Shown here: positions 53,131 to 61,649 of the stretch, one piece after another
Layout: every line of letters starts with the position of its first letter
How positions within the stretch are numbered: the stretch's first letter is position 1
Program-made: the position numbers and the translations under genes
Notes under the pieces: model-generated
Databases searched by the model: none
The model's input: the letters and a program-made list of their open reading frames with translations, nothing else
What the model was told of the DNA's origin: nothing
DNA from: Mucilaginibacter frigoritolerans
GTDB lineage: Bacteria; Bacteroidota; Bacteroidia; Sphingobacteriales; Sphingobacteriaceae
Length of the DNA stretch: 64,000 nucleotides
Assembly (NCBI RefSeq): GCF_007830615.1
Contig: NZ_VLLI01000017.1
Coordinates: forward strand, 54,251-118,250
Reading direction: 5' to 3'

Positions 53131-53331
53131 GTCTTGGCGAGGAACGAAGCCATCTCTACTTAGGATGATCGCTGGAACGGCATTTTGTCATCTAACTAAA
53201 TTTATCTTCACTGATCTGCAAAGCGTATAGATTGCTTCATTCTTCGCAATGACGTAGTGGTGAGCGTTGGTGGCTAATTGTTATGCGCAGACTTATTTGT
53301 TGAAGAAGATCCTTCTTTCATCGGGATGACA
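53131..53331. repeat. Degenerate interspersed repeat with inverted arms
   Basis: The spacer 52984-53384 (400 bases) holds no gene. A left arm at 53131-53154 (GTCTTGGCGAGGAACGAAGC) and a right arm at 53230-53253 (GATTGCTTCATTCTTCGCAA) are imperfect inverted repeats of each other (about 18 of 24 matches). A third piece at about 53299-53331 (AAGATCCTTCTTTC...GGGATGACAAA) is of the same GTCAT-TGCGAGGAACGAAGC/GGATGAC style I recall as interspersed in this group. It looks like decayed repeat DNA. Confidence 0.6.
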
Positions 53332-53384
53332 AAAAAATACTAACGATTAATTAAGGATGACTTGTTTATTAGCGACCAATCAAT

Positions 53385-55379
53385 TTACATAAACAAACTA
53401 CTTTGTTCCGCTTCTGGTCCTTTAAGTTCTTGTTGATAGGCGCGGATCAGTAGCATTAATTCGGGGCCGTATAGGTTTGTTTTTTGTGGACCGACTCCTT
53501 TTACCGCACTTAATGCTTTGAGTGTTGCCGGAAGTTTCTCGGCAATGGCTGCCGCTGTTTTTTCGGAGAGAACCATTCCGGGCATTACATTTTCTTTTTG
53601 GGCCTGGCCCTGGCACCAGGTGATAATCTGATCAAAAAGCTTTTCATTAGGCTTGGCATTTAGCGCCTTAACATAGGAGTGGGTTTGATCTGCTTTTATA
53701 TCTTTTTTGGCGAGGATATAGGCGGCTGCAGAAAAGGATTGTTCTGAAAAATGAGTCATGAGGCTGAGCCTGGTCATCACCCAATGCAATAGTTGGTCGG
53801 CTTTGGCGGCGCCTTCTTTCGACTTACCAATGAGCGCCGGAATTTGGGCATGCAAGCTTTCCGCAAGTTCCTTTAGTGCTGTTTGGAAGTAAGCCGCCGC
53901 TTTCTTAATCCGGTCGGGATCAGTTGCACTTAATTGGCGTGCTGATTTTTCGGCAACAGACAGTATTTTAGTTTGAAGCCCGGGCACCAGTTCCTCAAAA
54001 CCGGTGACGCGGCTTTTTAAGCCGTTGAAGTTAAATAGCTCGGCTAACAGAAATTGCGTGTATAGATTGCGGTCGAGTTCAAGTTTAGCTGCGTCGGGAT
54101 GCAGAGCCTGCGCCTGTACATTGAAGCGGGCCACGGCAGGATCGCCAATGATATTTTGAGCCGTAATAGGGTTGCGTAAAACCATGCCCGATAGGGTACG
54201 GCAGCGGCTCAGCGCCACATAAGTTTGCCCGTGGGCAAAAGCTTCGCTTACATCAATAATGGCTTTATCAAAACTTAACCCCTGGCTTTTATGAATGGTA
54301 ATGGCCCAGGCTAACTTCAGCGGAATCTGCGCAAAGCTGCCTGCATTGGTTTCGCTGATCTGTTGCCCCTCCAGTTGGTATTTGATGTTCGACCATTCCA
54401 GTGCCTGAACGGCAATTTCTCCACCTTCGGGGCCGCATTGTACAAATACGGTATCTGTTTCTATGCGGGTTACAGTGCCTATCTTTCCATTATAAAAAAG
54501 TTTGCCGGCAGAAGTATCGTTCTTAACAAACATTACCTGGGCGCCAACCTTAAGCTTTAAAAGGGTTTCTGTTGGATAAGCATCCTTCGGAAATTCACCG
54601 CGGATGGTCGCCTTAAACTCAAATTCATGGCCGGAGAGTGCTTCCAGAAATTCGCTGTTTAGCTGGTTAGCCAGGCCGTTATGGGTGGTTAGGGTAATGT
54701 AAGGATCATTTGCAGTGGGAAGGAAGCCCGGCTGGTGACGTGTGTTCAGCATCGTGAGGTTTTCTGCACTGATCATCTGGTTGCGCACCTCGTTTAGTAT
54801 ATCAACAAAGGCCTGTTCCTTTTGCCGGTACACATGGTCCAATTCAATGCGTACGTAAGGTGCTTTTTGCAGCACCTGGCTGCTGAAGAAATAGGGGCTG
54901 CTATAATAACGGCTCAGCATTGTCCATTCCTCCTCCCGGATGATTGGGCTCAGTTGCGAAAGATCACCGATGAGCAGGAGCTGCACACCACCGAAAGGGC
55001 GATTGATTTCCTTTACATTGCGCAATATCAGGTCAATCTGATCCAGCACATCGGGACGTACCATACTCACCTCATCAATAATGAGCAGTTCCAAATGAGT
55101 TAGCAGATCCTTCTTCTCCGGACTATAATGCACCTCCGGTTTGGCGTTTCCACCCGGAATAATGGGTCCGAAAGAAAGCTGGAAAAAGGAATGAATGGTC
55201 ATGCCGCCGGCGTTAATGGCCGCAACACCAGTGGGGGCGACTACCGCTAACTTTTTTTTACTTTCCTGCCTTATTTTTTGCAGAAAAGTGGTTTTACCGG
55301 TACCCGCCTTGCCTGTTAAAAAAACAACTGTATTGGTGGATTCGACATAATCGAATGCCAGTTGCATTATGGGGTTCAC
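53385..55379 (-). CDS. PIF1-like helicase with C-terminal HRDC domain
   Basis: A 664-residue ATP-dependent DNA helicase. Walker A is FLTGKAGTGKTTFLQK near residue 22, and the PIF1 motif is VVAPTGVAAINAGGMTIHSFFQLSFG. The Walker B-like LLIIDEVSMVRPDVLD follows, then a DVYVALSRCRT-type 1B/2B region (AHGQTYVALSRCRTLSGMVLRNP). At the C-terminus (about 580-655) a HRDC-like helical domain KLFDQIITWCQGQAQ...ALSAVKGVGPQKTNLYG. The first codon is GTG, overlapping the EF-P stop by 4 bases (GTGA); an ATG at 55367 is an alternative. Coupled translation with efp is likely. Confidence 0.9.
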   Translation of the reverse strand: MNPIMQLAFDYVESTNTVVFLTGKAGTGKTTFLQKIRQESKKKLAVVAPTGVAAINAGGMTIHSFFQLSFGPIIPGGNAKPEVHYSPEKKDLLTHLELLIIDEVSMVRPDVLDQIDLILRNVKEINRPFGGVQLLLIGDLSQLSPIIREEEWTMLSRYYSSPYFFSSQVLQKAPYVRIELDHVYRQKEQAFVDILNEVRNQMISAENLTMLNTRHQPGFLPTANDPYITLTTHNGLANQLNSEFLEALSGHEFEFKATIRGEFPKDAYPTETLLKLKVGAQVMFVKNDTSAGKLFYNGKIGTVTRIETDTVFVQCGPEGGEIAVQALEWSNIKYQLEGQQISETNAGSFAQIPLKLAWAITIHKSQGLSFDKAIIDVSEAFAHGQTYVALSRCRTLSGMVLRNPITAQNIIGDPAVARFNVQAQALHPDAAKLELDRNLYTQFLLAELFNFNGLKSRVTGFEELVPGLQTKILSVAEKSARQLSATDPDRIKKAAAYFQTALKELAESLHAQIPALIGKSKEGAAKADQLLHWVMTRLSLMTHFSEQSFSAAAYILAKKDIKADQTHSYVKALNAKPNEKLFDQIITWCQGQAQKENVMPGMVLSEKTAAAIAEKLPATLKALSAVKGVGPQKTNLYGPELMLLIRAYQQELKGPEAEQSSLFM

Positions 55380-55936
55380 TTTACGCGCTCTACGTATTCG
55401 CCGGTGCGGGTATCTACTTTTATTTTGTCGCCCTGGTTAATAAATATGGGTACTTTTATTTCTACACCGTTTTCTGTGGTGGCAGCTTTTAGCGCACCCG
55501 ATGAAGTATCGCCTTTAACGGCAGGTTCTGAATAGGTAATTTCCAGTTCAACAAAGTTAGGAGCCTGCGCCATAATAGGTTCTTCACTTTCTATAGAAAC
55601 AATAACGTTCATGCCTTCTTTTAAAAAGCGTGCGGCCGGGCCAAACAGAGATTTCGGAATTGAAAACTGATCATAAGTTTCATTATTCATAATCACCAGG
55701 TGATCGCCTTCTTCGTATAGGTATTGGTAATCGTTGGTTTCTACCCTACAGATTTCCACCTGTTCGTCGGTTGCCAAACGGGCCTCTACTATGCGCCCTG
55801 TTTTAATATTACGGAATTTGTCGAGATAGAAGGCTCCACCTTTACCAGGTGTGCGGTGTAATACTTCAATCACCGTTACCAATTCTCCGTTAAATCGTAA
55901 AATGTTTCCTACTTTAATTTCAGATGCCTTCGCCAT
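55376..55936 (-). CDS. efp: Translation elongation factor P
   Basis: A 186-residue three-domain OB/KOW protein. The tip-loop Lys that can be modified is K32 in HRTPGKGGAF. Domains are at about 1-63 (KOW-like), 66-126 and 130-186 (OB-fold; PIFINQGDKIKVDTRTGEYVERVK). It relieves ribosomes stalled on polyproline stretches. Its stop codon overlaps the start of the PIF1-HRDC helicase gene, so the two are one unit. No EpmA or rhamnosyltransferase gene for the modification is seen in the window. Confidence 0.95.
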   Translation of the reverse strand: MAKASEIKVGNILRFNGELVTVIEVLHRTPGKGGAFYLDKFRNIKTGRIVEARLATDEQVEICRVETNDYQYLYEEGDHLVIMNNETYDQFSIPKSLFGPAARFLKEGMNVIVSIESEEPIMAQAPNFVELEITYSEPAVKGDTSSGALKAATTENGVEIKVPIFINQGDKIKVDTRTGEYVERVK

Positions 55937-56080
55937 GTATCAATAAATCTAAATTTTGGGAACAAAGATAAAGCTTTAGGCCGTGTTTTCAGAGATTGGT
56001 GAAATGATTGTTTGGGTGAAGGATATTATTGTTCACCTTATCACTGTAACAGTAGTATTTTAATGATGAACAGAATATAA

Positions 56081-56305
56081 TTATTCACTATGTTCGTTTT
56101 TAACGCCTTTTAATAAGGCAAATATGGCCATGGCATGCCCGTGGCCAAGTTCAAAATCAGCCTTGAGCCAGGCAATAATTTCTCCGGCTTTGACCTTAAG
56201 CGCTCCGTTCTCTGTAAATCCTTTCTCTTCGGCAAGTTGCCTGAAATCCTGGGGACCTTTCCCTGTTTTTTCCCGGATGGTTTTAAGATACCCTTGAAAT
56301 GACAT
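56081..56305 (-). CDS. DUF4287 family small protein
   Basis: A 74-residue helical protein: MSFQGYLKTIREKTGKGPQDFRQLAEEKGF, then KAGEIIAWLKADFELGHGHAMAIFALLKG. This matches the DUF4287 signature well. The function is unknown; it may bind a partner through the helical pair. It stands alone with no obvious operon partner. Confidence 0.85.
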   Translation of the reverse strand: MSFQGYLKTIREKTGKGPQDFRQLAEEKGFTENGALKVKAGEIIAWLKADFELGHGHAMAIFALLKGVKNEHSE

Positions 56306-56431
56306 GTTTTTTTCGTTTCTTGAATTAACAATTATTTCAACAATACAGCAAATTCTCCGTCAGTATTTTTTGGGATGGAATGTAATTACAATTACAGGCA
56401 CAACAGGGATACCCATAATCCTTAAATACAA

Positions 56432-56465
56432 AAGCCGCATCGTTGTATAACGACACGGCTTTTAT
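56432..56465 (-). terminator. Terminator of the DUF4397 gene
   Basis: AAAAGCCG (56432-56439) with CGGCTTTT (56458-56465), plus inner TCGTT/AACGA pairing, T-run on the minus strand, 16 bases after the stop. Confidence 0.8.
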
Positions 56466-56480
56466 GAAAAAATGGATCGG

Positions 56481-57167
56481 CTAATTATAAAGAATCGTGT
56501 TCATAAGCAAGCTGCCGTCAGCTGCATCCGTTAGGTAAAAGGTATAAATTTTACCGGCCACCAGGTCAGATACAGTGAAGTTTCCAACATTATCCCCCGA
56601 GGCAATATCTGTAAATTGGATCGAAAGGCTGCCGGGATTTATATATTGATAGCCGCTTGCTACATCTCTCACTAAAGTGTTAACGAGGTTACCCCCTGAG
56701 GAATTTTTAACGGTAAGAACAGATGGTACATTATTACTTAAATCGATAAATCTGATTTTTACCTGCCCATTATTTGGAGCGCCAGAATCATCCTGAAATG
56801 CTTTGACCCTGGCATTTGATCCTTGCCCGGCCAGGAAAACCGTGAAATCTACACCATTGGTAGTATAAAGTGAACCTGAAGCATATACATTATTGGTTCC
56901 GGCATTTTTAAACTGCATAGTCATGTTTTTTCCCGAAGGGGCATTGATATAATCAGATACATCGGTGAAATTAAGGCCGCCGCTTATTAAAACGTTGTTG
57001 GCCAAGGTAAAACTCTGTGCACCCGAAGTGGCTGCAGCATTTACAACTTTAATATTAAACTGTCCCGAAGGGTCGATCGTGTTTTTCTTGCACGAAGAAA
57101 TAGCTACTGCTGCCATAAAGAAGGCCAGGCCCGTAAATAGCTTTTTATAAATGAGTGTCGTTTTCAT
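56481..57167 (-). CDS. DUF4397 domain lipoprotein
   Basis: A 228-residue lipoprotein. Signal MKTTLIYKKLFTGLAFFMAAVAISSC with the lipid Cys at 26. The rest shows the beta-rich DUF4397 pattern: IKVVNAAATSGAQSFTLANN, VKIRFIDLSNNVPSVLTVKN and YTFYLTDAADGSLLMNT. The role is unknown; these domains are surface-exposed in many bacteria. It lies upstream of, and on the same strand as, no clear partner, and has its own terminator. Confidence 0.85.
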   Translation of the reverse strand: MKTTLIYKKLFTGLAFFMAAVAISSCKKNTIDPSGQFNIKVVNAAATSGAQSFTLANNVLISGGLNFTDVSDYINAPSGKNMTMQFKNAGTNNVYASGSLYTTNGVDFTVFLAGQGSNARVKAFQDDSGAPNNGQVKIRFIDLSNNVPSVLTVKNSSGGNLVNTLVRDVASGYQYINPGSLSIQFTDIASGDNVGNFTVSDLVAGKIYTFYLTDAADGSLLMNTILYN

Positions 57168-57222
57168 ATCGATAATGATTTTAATTGTTATGCTGTTTTA
57201 ATTAATGGCGTCAATGCCTGGT

Positions 57223-57669
57223 TTACATGTATTTTACCTTAATGACAATTTTAGACTGGGATTTCAGATCAACTTTGAAATCGTCAAAAGTTGGCTTCTT
57301 CATCTTTTCCATAAAGAAGTTGGAGAACCCGAATCCTTCTTTGGGTATCCCGATGATGTTTTTGTCGATTTTGCCGTTACCATTCTCATCGTCTACCATG
57401 GTAAAACCATAAATTCCAGGGTCCAGATCGCAGCGTAAAACGAGCGTACCATTGGTTATTTCTTTTTTGTCGAAAATGAGTTTTTTGTAAGGTTTTTCAT
57501 CATCATAGCTCGCGTTGTCTTTAAATACATTGAGCAAGATTTTTCCTTTTGCAGATCTGATATCGGTCACCTTAATCTCCGCTACGTGCTGTGTCTGTAT
57601 GTACGAAGCGAGGCAGATAAACAGTAGGCCCATCAAAAGATTGATGCCTAGTACGATTGTCTTTTTCAT
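57223..57669 (-). CDS. DUF2141 domain exported protein
   Basis: About 148 residues. ATG at 57669 (MKKTIVLGINLLMGLLFICLASYIQTQ) is chosen because a signal peptide follows; the frame extends further upstream without good reason. The body contains VTDIRSAKGKILLNVFKDNASYDDEK and GTLVLRCDLDPGIYGFTMVDDENGNGKIDKN, with FGFSNF, which match DUF2141. Its DENGNGKID loop resembles a calcium-binding loop. It precedes the DUF4397 gene on the same strand, so the two may be one operon of small exported proteins. Confidence 0.85.
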   Translation of the reverse strand: MKKTIVLGINLLMGLLFICLASYIQTQHVAEIKVTDIRSAKGKILLNVFKDNASYDDEKPYKKLIFDKKEITNGTLVLRCDLDPGIYGFTMVDDENGNGKIDKNIIGIPKEGFGFSNFFMEKMKKPTFDDFKVDLKSQSKIVIKVKYM

Positions 57670-57935
57670 AGTTATAAAATTAAATTTGACTTTATTTTGA
57701 ACCGAAGGTATAGGCATTCCGCACGGCCTAATAGTGAAAACTGAGTGAAGCGGGCATAATCGCGCCTGAATATTATCATTGGCTGACTGAAAAAGAAAAG
57801 GGAAAAATGATCCTTTTAATTTTTGCAAGTGGCTGATAGCATTTCAATTCCGTGTAAAAACGGTTTAACCTTGCTTTTGCCCGTTTCGGTTAACAATCTT
57901 AAGCTACAAGGTAGCTATTGATTACATTTGTGTTA

Positions 57936-58976
57936 ATGGAAGAGAAGCTACCCGTACAACGTTTAAGCCGCCTAACCTGGTTACAGGCCATAATTATCGG
58001 TTTTATATTCTATCTGGTTGCCTCCAATAGCGACAAGCCTGATCAGCATACTGTTGTTTACACCGTGCTAACAATGTCGGGAGTTTTGCTTGTTGGGTAT
58101 TCGGACATTACGTTAATGATTATTTTGGCAAGAAGAAACGCGATTAGTTCAAAGAGGTTTTCCCTTTTGCGGCGTCTGTTAACCTATCCCGTCAGTGTCC
58201 TGATTTATCTTCTTTTAAGGCCATGTTTTTCTTATATTTCAGGTAAAGCATGGTCGTTTTGGGATGCAGGTTCATTCTTCGCTTTCGTTGGATCGGGTAT
58301 CGTCATCAATACGCTGATTACCTGGTTGCACGATTCTGTGTTGTTATACGAACACAAGCTGCACAGTGAACTGGAGCTTTCAAAATTAAAAGCGGCAAAC
58401 GCGGAAGCAATGAATCTTGTTTTGAAACAGCAGATCCAGCCGCATTTCCTGTTCAATGCCCTCAATACACTAAAGGCGCTTTACCACAAGGATCACTCAG
58501 CTGCTGACACTTATATTGTTCATATGGCCGATTTTTTAAGAGCCTCCATTTCTCATCATGCTGCCAATATATCGATACTGGAAGATGAGATTAAATTGTT
58601 ACAGGACTACCTGGCTATGCAGCAGATTAGATTTGGCGCCGCATTGGACTGTTTGGTAAACTTAACTGAGGATGCCCTGAAAAGTTATTATGTCCCATCA
58701 TTTTCATTGCAGCCTTTGCTGGAAAATGCTATCAAGCACAATAATTTCACGCCGGAAGATCCCTTGCATTTCAGCATTTATCAATTGAATGATAGGCTCG
58801 TGATCAGTAATAATATTCAAAAGAAAAAAATAAGGGTTGAATCTACCAACTCGGGCCTGGCCAACCTGGCAGAAAGATACCGCCTCTGTTCCGGAGACAA
58901 TATCATTGTTGCAGAAGATCAAAACTCATTTTCGGTAAGTATCAAATTATTAAATAATGAACATAGTAATCATTGA
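57936..58976 (+). CDS. LytS-type sensor histidine kinase
   Basis: About 346 residues. ATG at 57936 (MEEKLPVQRLSRLTWLQA) is chosen over a TTG at 57918. Four hydrophobic segments span about 15-145. The kinase motif is LKQQIQPHFLFNALNTLKALYHKD, His near residue 174, and N-box-like PLLENAIKHNNF, then SGLANLAERYRL. A TACATTTG at 57923-57930 sits too near the start for an ordinary leader. It overlaps the response-regulator gene by 20 bases, giving coupled translation. The sensed signal is unknown. Confidence 0.9.
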   Translation: MEEKLPVQRLSRLTWLQAIIIGFIFYLVASNSDKPDQHTVVYTVLTMSGVLLVGYSDITLMIILARRNAISSKRFSLLRRLLTYPVSVLIYLLLRPCFSYISGKAWSFWDAGSFFAFVGSGIVINTLITWLHDSVLLYEHKLHSELELSKLKAANAEAMNLVLKQQIQPHFLFNALNTLKALYHKDHSAADTYIVHMADFLRASISHHAANISILEDEIKLLQDYLAMQQIRFGAALDCLVNLTEDALKSYYVPSFSLQPLLENAIKHNNFTPEDPLHFSIYQLNDRLVISNNIQKKKIRVESTNSGLANLAERYRLCSGDNIIVAEDQNSFSVSIKLLNNEHSNH

Positions 58977-59727
58977 GGATGAAATGGTTGTGGCCGACGA
59001 CCTGGAAATGAATATCAGGAAACTGATAGACGAACCGATAGATATTGTGCAATTAAGATCGGTGAAGGAGGGTATTGCGTATTTTAAAAAAAATGATGCT
59101 CCGGATCTCATCTTTAGTGACATCCAGCTGGGCGATGGGCTTAGTTTTGAGATATTTGTAGCTGAACCTATTTCTGCCCCGGTGATTTTTTGTACGGCAT
59201 ATGATGAGTATGCCCTTGACGCGTTTAAAGCTAACGGGATAGATTATATCTTAAAGCCATTTACCCGGCAAACGCTTGATCTTGCTCTTCAAAAATACAA
59301 ACAATTGAAAAAGGTGTTCTCCATTGATAAAGCACCTCAATTTGATGAATTGATGCAAATGCTGACCGCCAGAAACACACCGGCAACGGCTTCGGTGCTG
59401 GTATATCACCAGGATAAGATCATCCCTGTAAACCTGGATGACATTGCCGTGTGTTACCTAAGTAACGAAATCACCCATTTGTTAACCTTTTCCGGCAAAA
59501 CCTTTTATCCTAATAAAAACCTGGATGAACTGGAACGGCTATGCGGAAACTCTTTCTTCCGGGCCAACAGGCAATATTTGGTATGCAGAAAAACCATCAT
59601 AGACGTTTCCAGTTTCTTTTCCCGGAAGCTTTCTTTAAACCTGAATGTGCAATTGCCTGAAAAAGTAATTGTGAGTAAAGGGAAAGCACCGCAATTTCTC
59701 AACTGGCTGGCCAAAGGATCCGGATAA
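58957..59727 (+). CDS. LytTR-family response regulator
   Basis: A 256-residue regulator. Receiver domain about 1-120: MNIVIIEDEMVVADDLEMNIRKL, phospho-acceptor Asp in IFSDIQLGDGLSF, and ILKPFTRQTLDLAL with the conserved Lys. The LytTR DNA-binding domain follows from about 145: VLVYHQDKIIPVNLDDIAVCYLSNE, FYPNKNLDELERLCGNSFFRANRQYLV. It is the partner of the kinase encoded by the overlapping upstream gene. Confidence 0.93.
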   Translation: MNIVIIEDEMVVADDLEMNIRKLIDEPIDIVQLRSVKEGIAYFKKNDAPDLIFSDIQLGDGLSFEIFVAEPISAPVIFCTAYDEYALDAFKANGIDYILKPFTRQTLDLALQKYKQLKKVFSIDKAPQFDELMQMLTARNTPATASVLVYHQDKIIPVNLDDIAVCYLSNEITHLLTFSGKTFYPNKNLDELERLCGNSFFRANRQYLVCRKTIIDVSSFFSRKLSLNLNVQLPEKVIVSKGKAPQFLNWLAKGSG

Positions 59728-59763
59728 CACAGCAGGTTGATATGAACAATTAAGTGTTTGTTA

Positions 59764-60351
59764 TCAATATTTGCACCACTCTTCCAATGTCAATACCGAT
59801 GCATGGCGTATAAAAACTTTCCTGGTAAGCATATTGTGTGCTTCGGCATCCCCATCTGTACAACAGTCTGACAATACGGTAATGCCATAATCTTTATCAG
59901 CAGCTTCACATAAAGTGGACAACACAACCCCGCTGGTTGCAACGCCCGAAAGTATAATATGCTGAATATCATTGGCCCTGAGAATAACTTCAAGGTCACT
60001 CCCGGTAAATGCGCTAATGCGACGTTTGGTAATGATGATTTCGCCAAGTACCGGAGCAACAGCGTTATCGATTTTCATCAATTCGTCCATGTTTATATGA
60101 CTTGCCCTTTCTTTAGTTGCCGAAAAAACTTTATTGTTCATACTAATTTCGGGCATCCCAGGCCGGAAACTGACCACAACAAAAAGAACAAGTATATTTT
60201 TGGAACGGGCAAATGCAATAGCTTCCGCTACTTTACCTGTAATTTCAAGGTAATTGGGAAGATTGCGGATAACTGCCAATTGCATATCCATTACCAGGAG
60301 AGCTGTGTTTGGTTTGATTGATTTTATTTTATGCATTGATTTTTGAATCAT
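59764..60351 (-). CDS. Isochorismatase-like hydrolase, catalytic Cys not conserved
   Basis: A 195-residue cysteine-hydrolase-fold protein. Catalytic Asp lies in ALLVMDMQLAV, and Lys in IITKRRISAFTGSDLEV. The Cys site reads GVATSGVVLSTLCEAADKDY: the position that is Cys in GVATNVCVEST-type enzymes is Val. This GVATSGVVLST subgroup is widespread in my recollection, and its reaction is not clear. Translation may start at ATG 60351 or 60336. It follows the LytTR gene convergently. Confidence 0.82.
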   Translation of the reverse strand: MIQKSMHKIKSIKPNTALLVMDMQLAVIRNLPNYLEITGKVAEAIAFARSKNILVLFVVVSFRPGMPEISMNNKVFSATKERASHINMDELMKIDNAVAPVLGEIIITKRRISAFTGSDLEVILRANDIQHIILSGVATSGVVLSTLCEAADKDYGITVLSDCCTDGDAEAHNMLTRKVFIRHASVLTLEEWCKY

Positions 60352-60393
60352 TAATTTTTACTTCCCGGCTAAGCCGTATTAATTACAAAGCGT

Positions 60394-60606
60394 TTATTGT
60401 ACCAATACACTGCATTCAAAACCATAATCTGCTAAAGTTTGAATAATATTTGAAGGACAAAAATAATTTCCTTTAACCCGTAATATATTGTCACAATCTT
60501 CGAGGTCAAAATTGATTTCAGCCGATGGTAACTGATCTTGCAAAAGATAAAGCAATGCTGCTGCTTGTTTTGAATTTTCGACATTGGTTTTAAATACTTC
60601 AATCAT
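60394..60606 (-). CDS. HMA-like small protein lacking the CxxC motif
   Basis: A 70-residue protein whose predicted strand/helix order is beta-alpha-beta-beta-alpha-beta, like heavy-metal-associated domains: MIEVFKTNVENSKQAAALLYLLQDQLP, NFDLEDCDNILRVKGN, IIQTLADYGFECSVLV. In metal carriers the first loop holds CxxC. Here it reads TNVENSKQ, so it cannot bind copper in the usual way. It follows no clear partner. Confidence 0.65.
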   Translation of the reverse strand: MIEVFKTNVENSKQAAALLYLLQDQLPSAEINFDLEDCDNILRVKGNYFCPSNIIQTLADYGFECSVLVQ

Positions 60607-60635
60607 CGTTAATAGGGGGTATGTTTCAACAAAAA

Positions 60636-60660
60636 ATCCTGGCCCAAATGAAGCCAGGAT
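60636..60660 (-). terminator. Terminator of the beta-barrel gene at 60684
   Basis: ATCCTGGC (60636-60643) and GCCAGGAT (60653-60660) form an 8-bp stem with T-run on the minus strand, 23 bases after the stop. Confidence 0.85.
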
Positions 60661-60683
60661 AAAAAATATAGTGTTATTAGGGA

Positions 60684-61292
60684 CTAAAAGACGTAGAAAA
60701 TATTAGCCTGTATTGTTTCGTTCTTAAAGTTGTTATTAACAGCGGCACTTGTTGGGAAATTTCCGACCTGAGTAAGGCCATAAGCATATCTTGCGCCTAT
60801 ACCCAGACCCATTTTTGATTGGTAGCCGATTCCACCAACTGCGGATGCGTTTATCTTCTTAAAAACTTTCTGATCGCTGGTATATCCTGCTACGTCATAT
60901 TTGAGCAGGATGCCTGTTTGCGCACCTGCTTCAACATAAAAGCCTGAGGTGGTACGGTATTTCAACAGGATAGGAACTTGTACATAAGAAAGTTTAATAT
61001 CCTGATCGCCGAGGATGCCGCCCTTAACCTTTGCGCCTTCTTGTGAGTAAAGAAAATCCTCCTGAACCATGAAGTGATCGGTAAATTTAAAAGCTACAGT
61101 AGCACCGGCATTAAAGCCAATTAAAGGATCAGTTGGTAAATTGAATTTATCAAAATTACTCACGTTGCTACCTGCTTTAATTCCAAATTCAAGGCGGCTT
61201 AATATTCCCTGATCTCCGGTTGAAGGAGTTGTTGTTTGACTAAAGCTTTTTATCGACACTAAAAGCAGTGCTGCTAAGATTAATTTTTTCAT
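60684..61292 (-). CDS. Small outer membrane beta-barrel protein (porin family, OMP_b-brl_2)
   Basis: About 202 residues. ATG at 61292 (MKKLILAALLLVSIKSFSQ) gives the signal peptide; a longer start at 61316 is less likely. The eight-strand barrel pattern is LEFGIKAGSNVSNFDKFN, IGFNAGATVAFKFTDHFMVQEDFLYSQEGAKV, KLSYVQVPILLKYRTTSGFYVEAGAQTGILLKYD, ending ETIQANIFYVF with a C-terminal Phe. This fits the OprD-unrelated, OmpW-like small barrels common in this phylum. Role unknown. Confidence 0.88.
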   Translation of the reverse strand: MKKLILAALLLVSIKSFSQTTTPSTGDQGILSRLEFGIKAGSNVSNFDKFNLPTDPLIGFNAGATVAFKFTDHFMVQEDFLYSQEGAKVKGGILGDQDIKLSYVQVPILLKYRTTSGFYVEAGAQTGILLKYDVAGYTSDQKVFKKINASAVGGIGYQSKMGLGIGARYAYGLTQVGNFPTSAAVNNNFKNETIQANIFYVF

Positions 61293-61649
61293 AAAGTTCT
61301 TTTTTTTGTTGTGCATTTTTTGTTTGCAGCCCGGGGCTGATTATGTTATTTGAATCAAAGATGCAGCGTGAGCATTCCTGTTAAAAGAAAAAGCTAACCC
61401 AAGCGGGCAAAGTTGGGGTGGAAACGGCAAAAGAGCGTCTGAATAAAAAGGGAAAATTGAGCATACGGAATTATTGAGGTGCTGTACCTATAAGCCCGCT
61501 ATCCGAAGTCGGAGAAATTGGGATAGCAAATTGTGGACAACCGAATGGGATTGCGCAGATAAGCTGAAAGCTTAACCTATTTTAGGTCGATTTGCAAACT
61601 TCGACCAGTGGGAGTATCTCTTCTATTCAATGTTGGATTGATTTCTTAT
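61293..61649. other. Gene-free spacer with short inverted repeats
   Basis: A 357-base gap. CAGCCCGGGGCTG at about 61328-61340 is a near-perfect 13-base palindrome, and GGTCGA...TCGACC lies at 61585-61590 / 61601-61606. No gene is convincing. A promoter for the barrel gene must lie near its left side, but is not placed. Confidence 0.5.
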
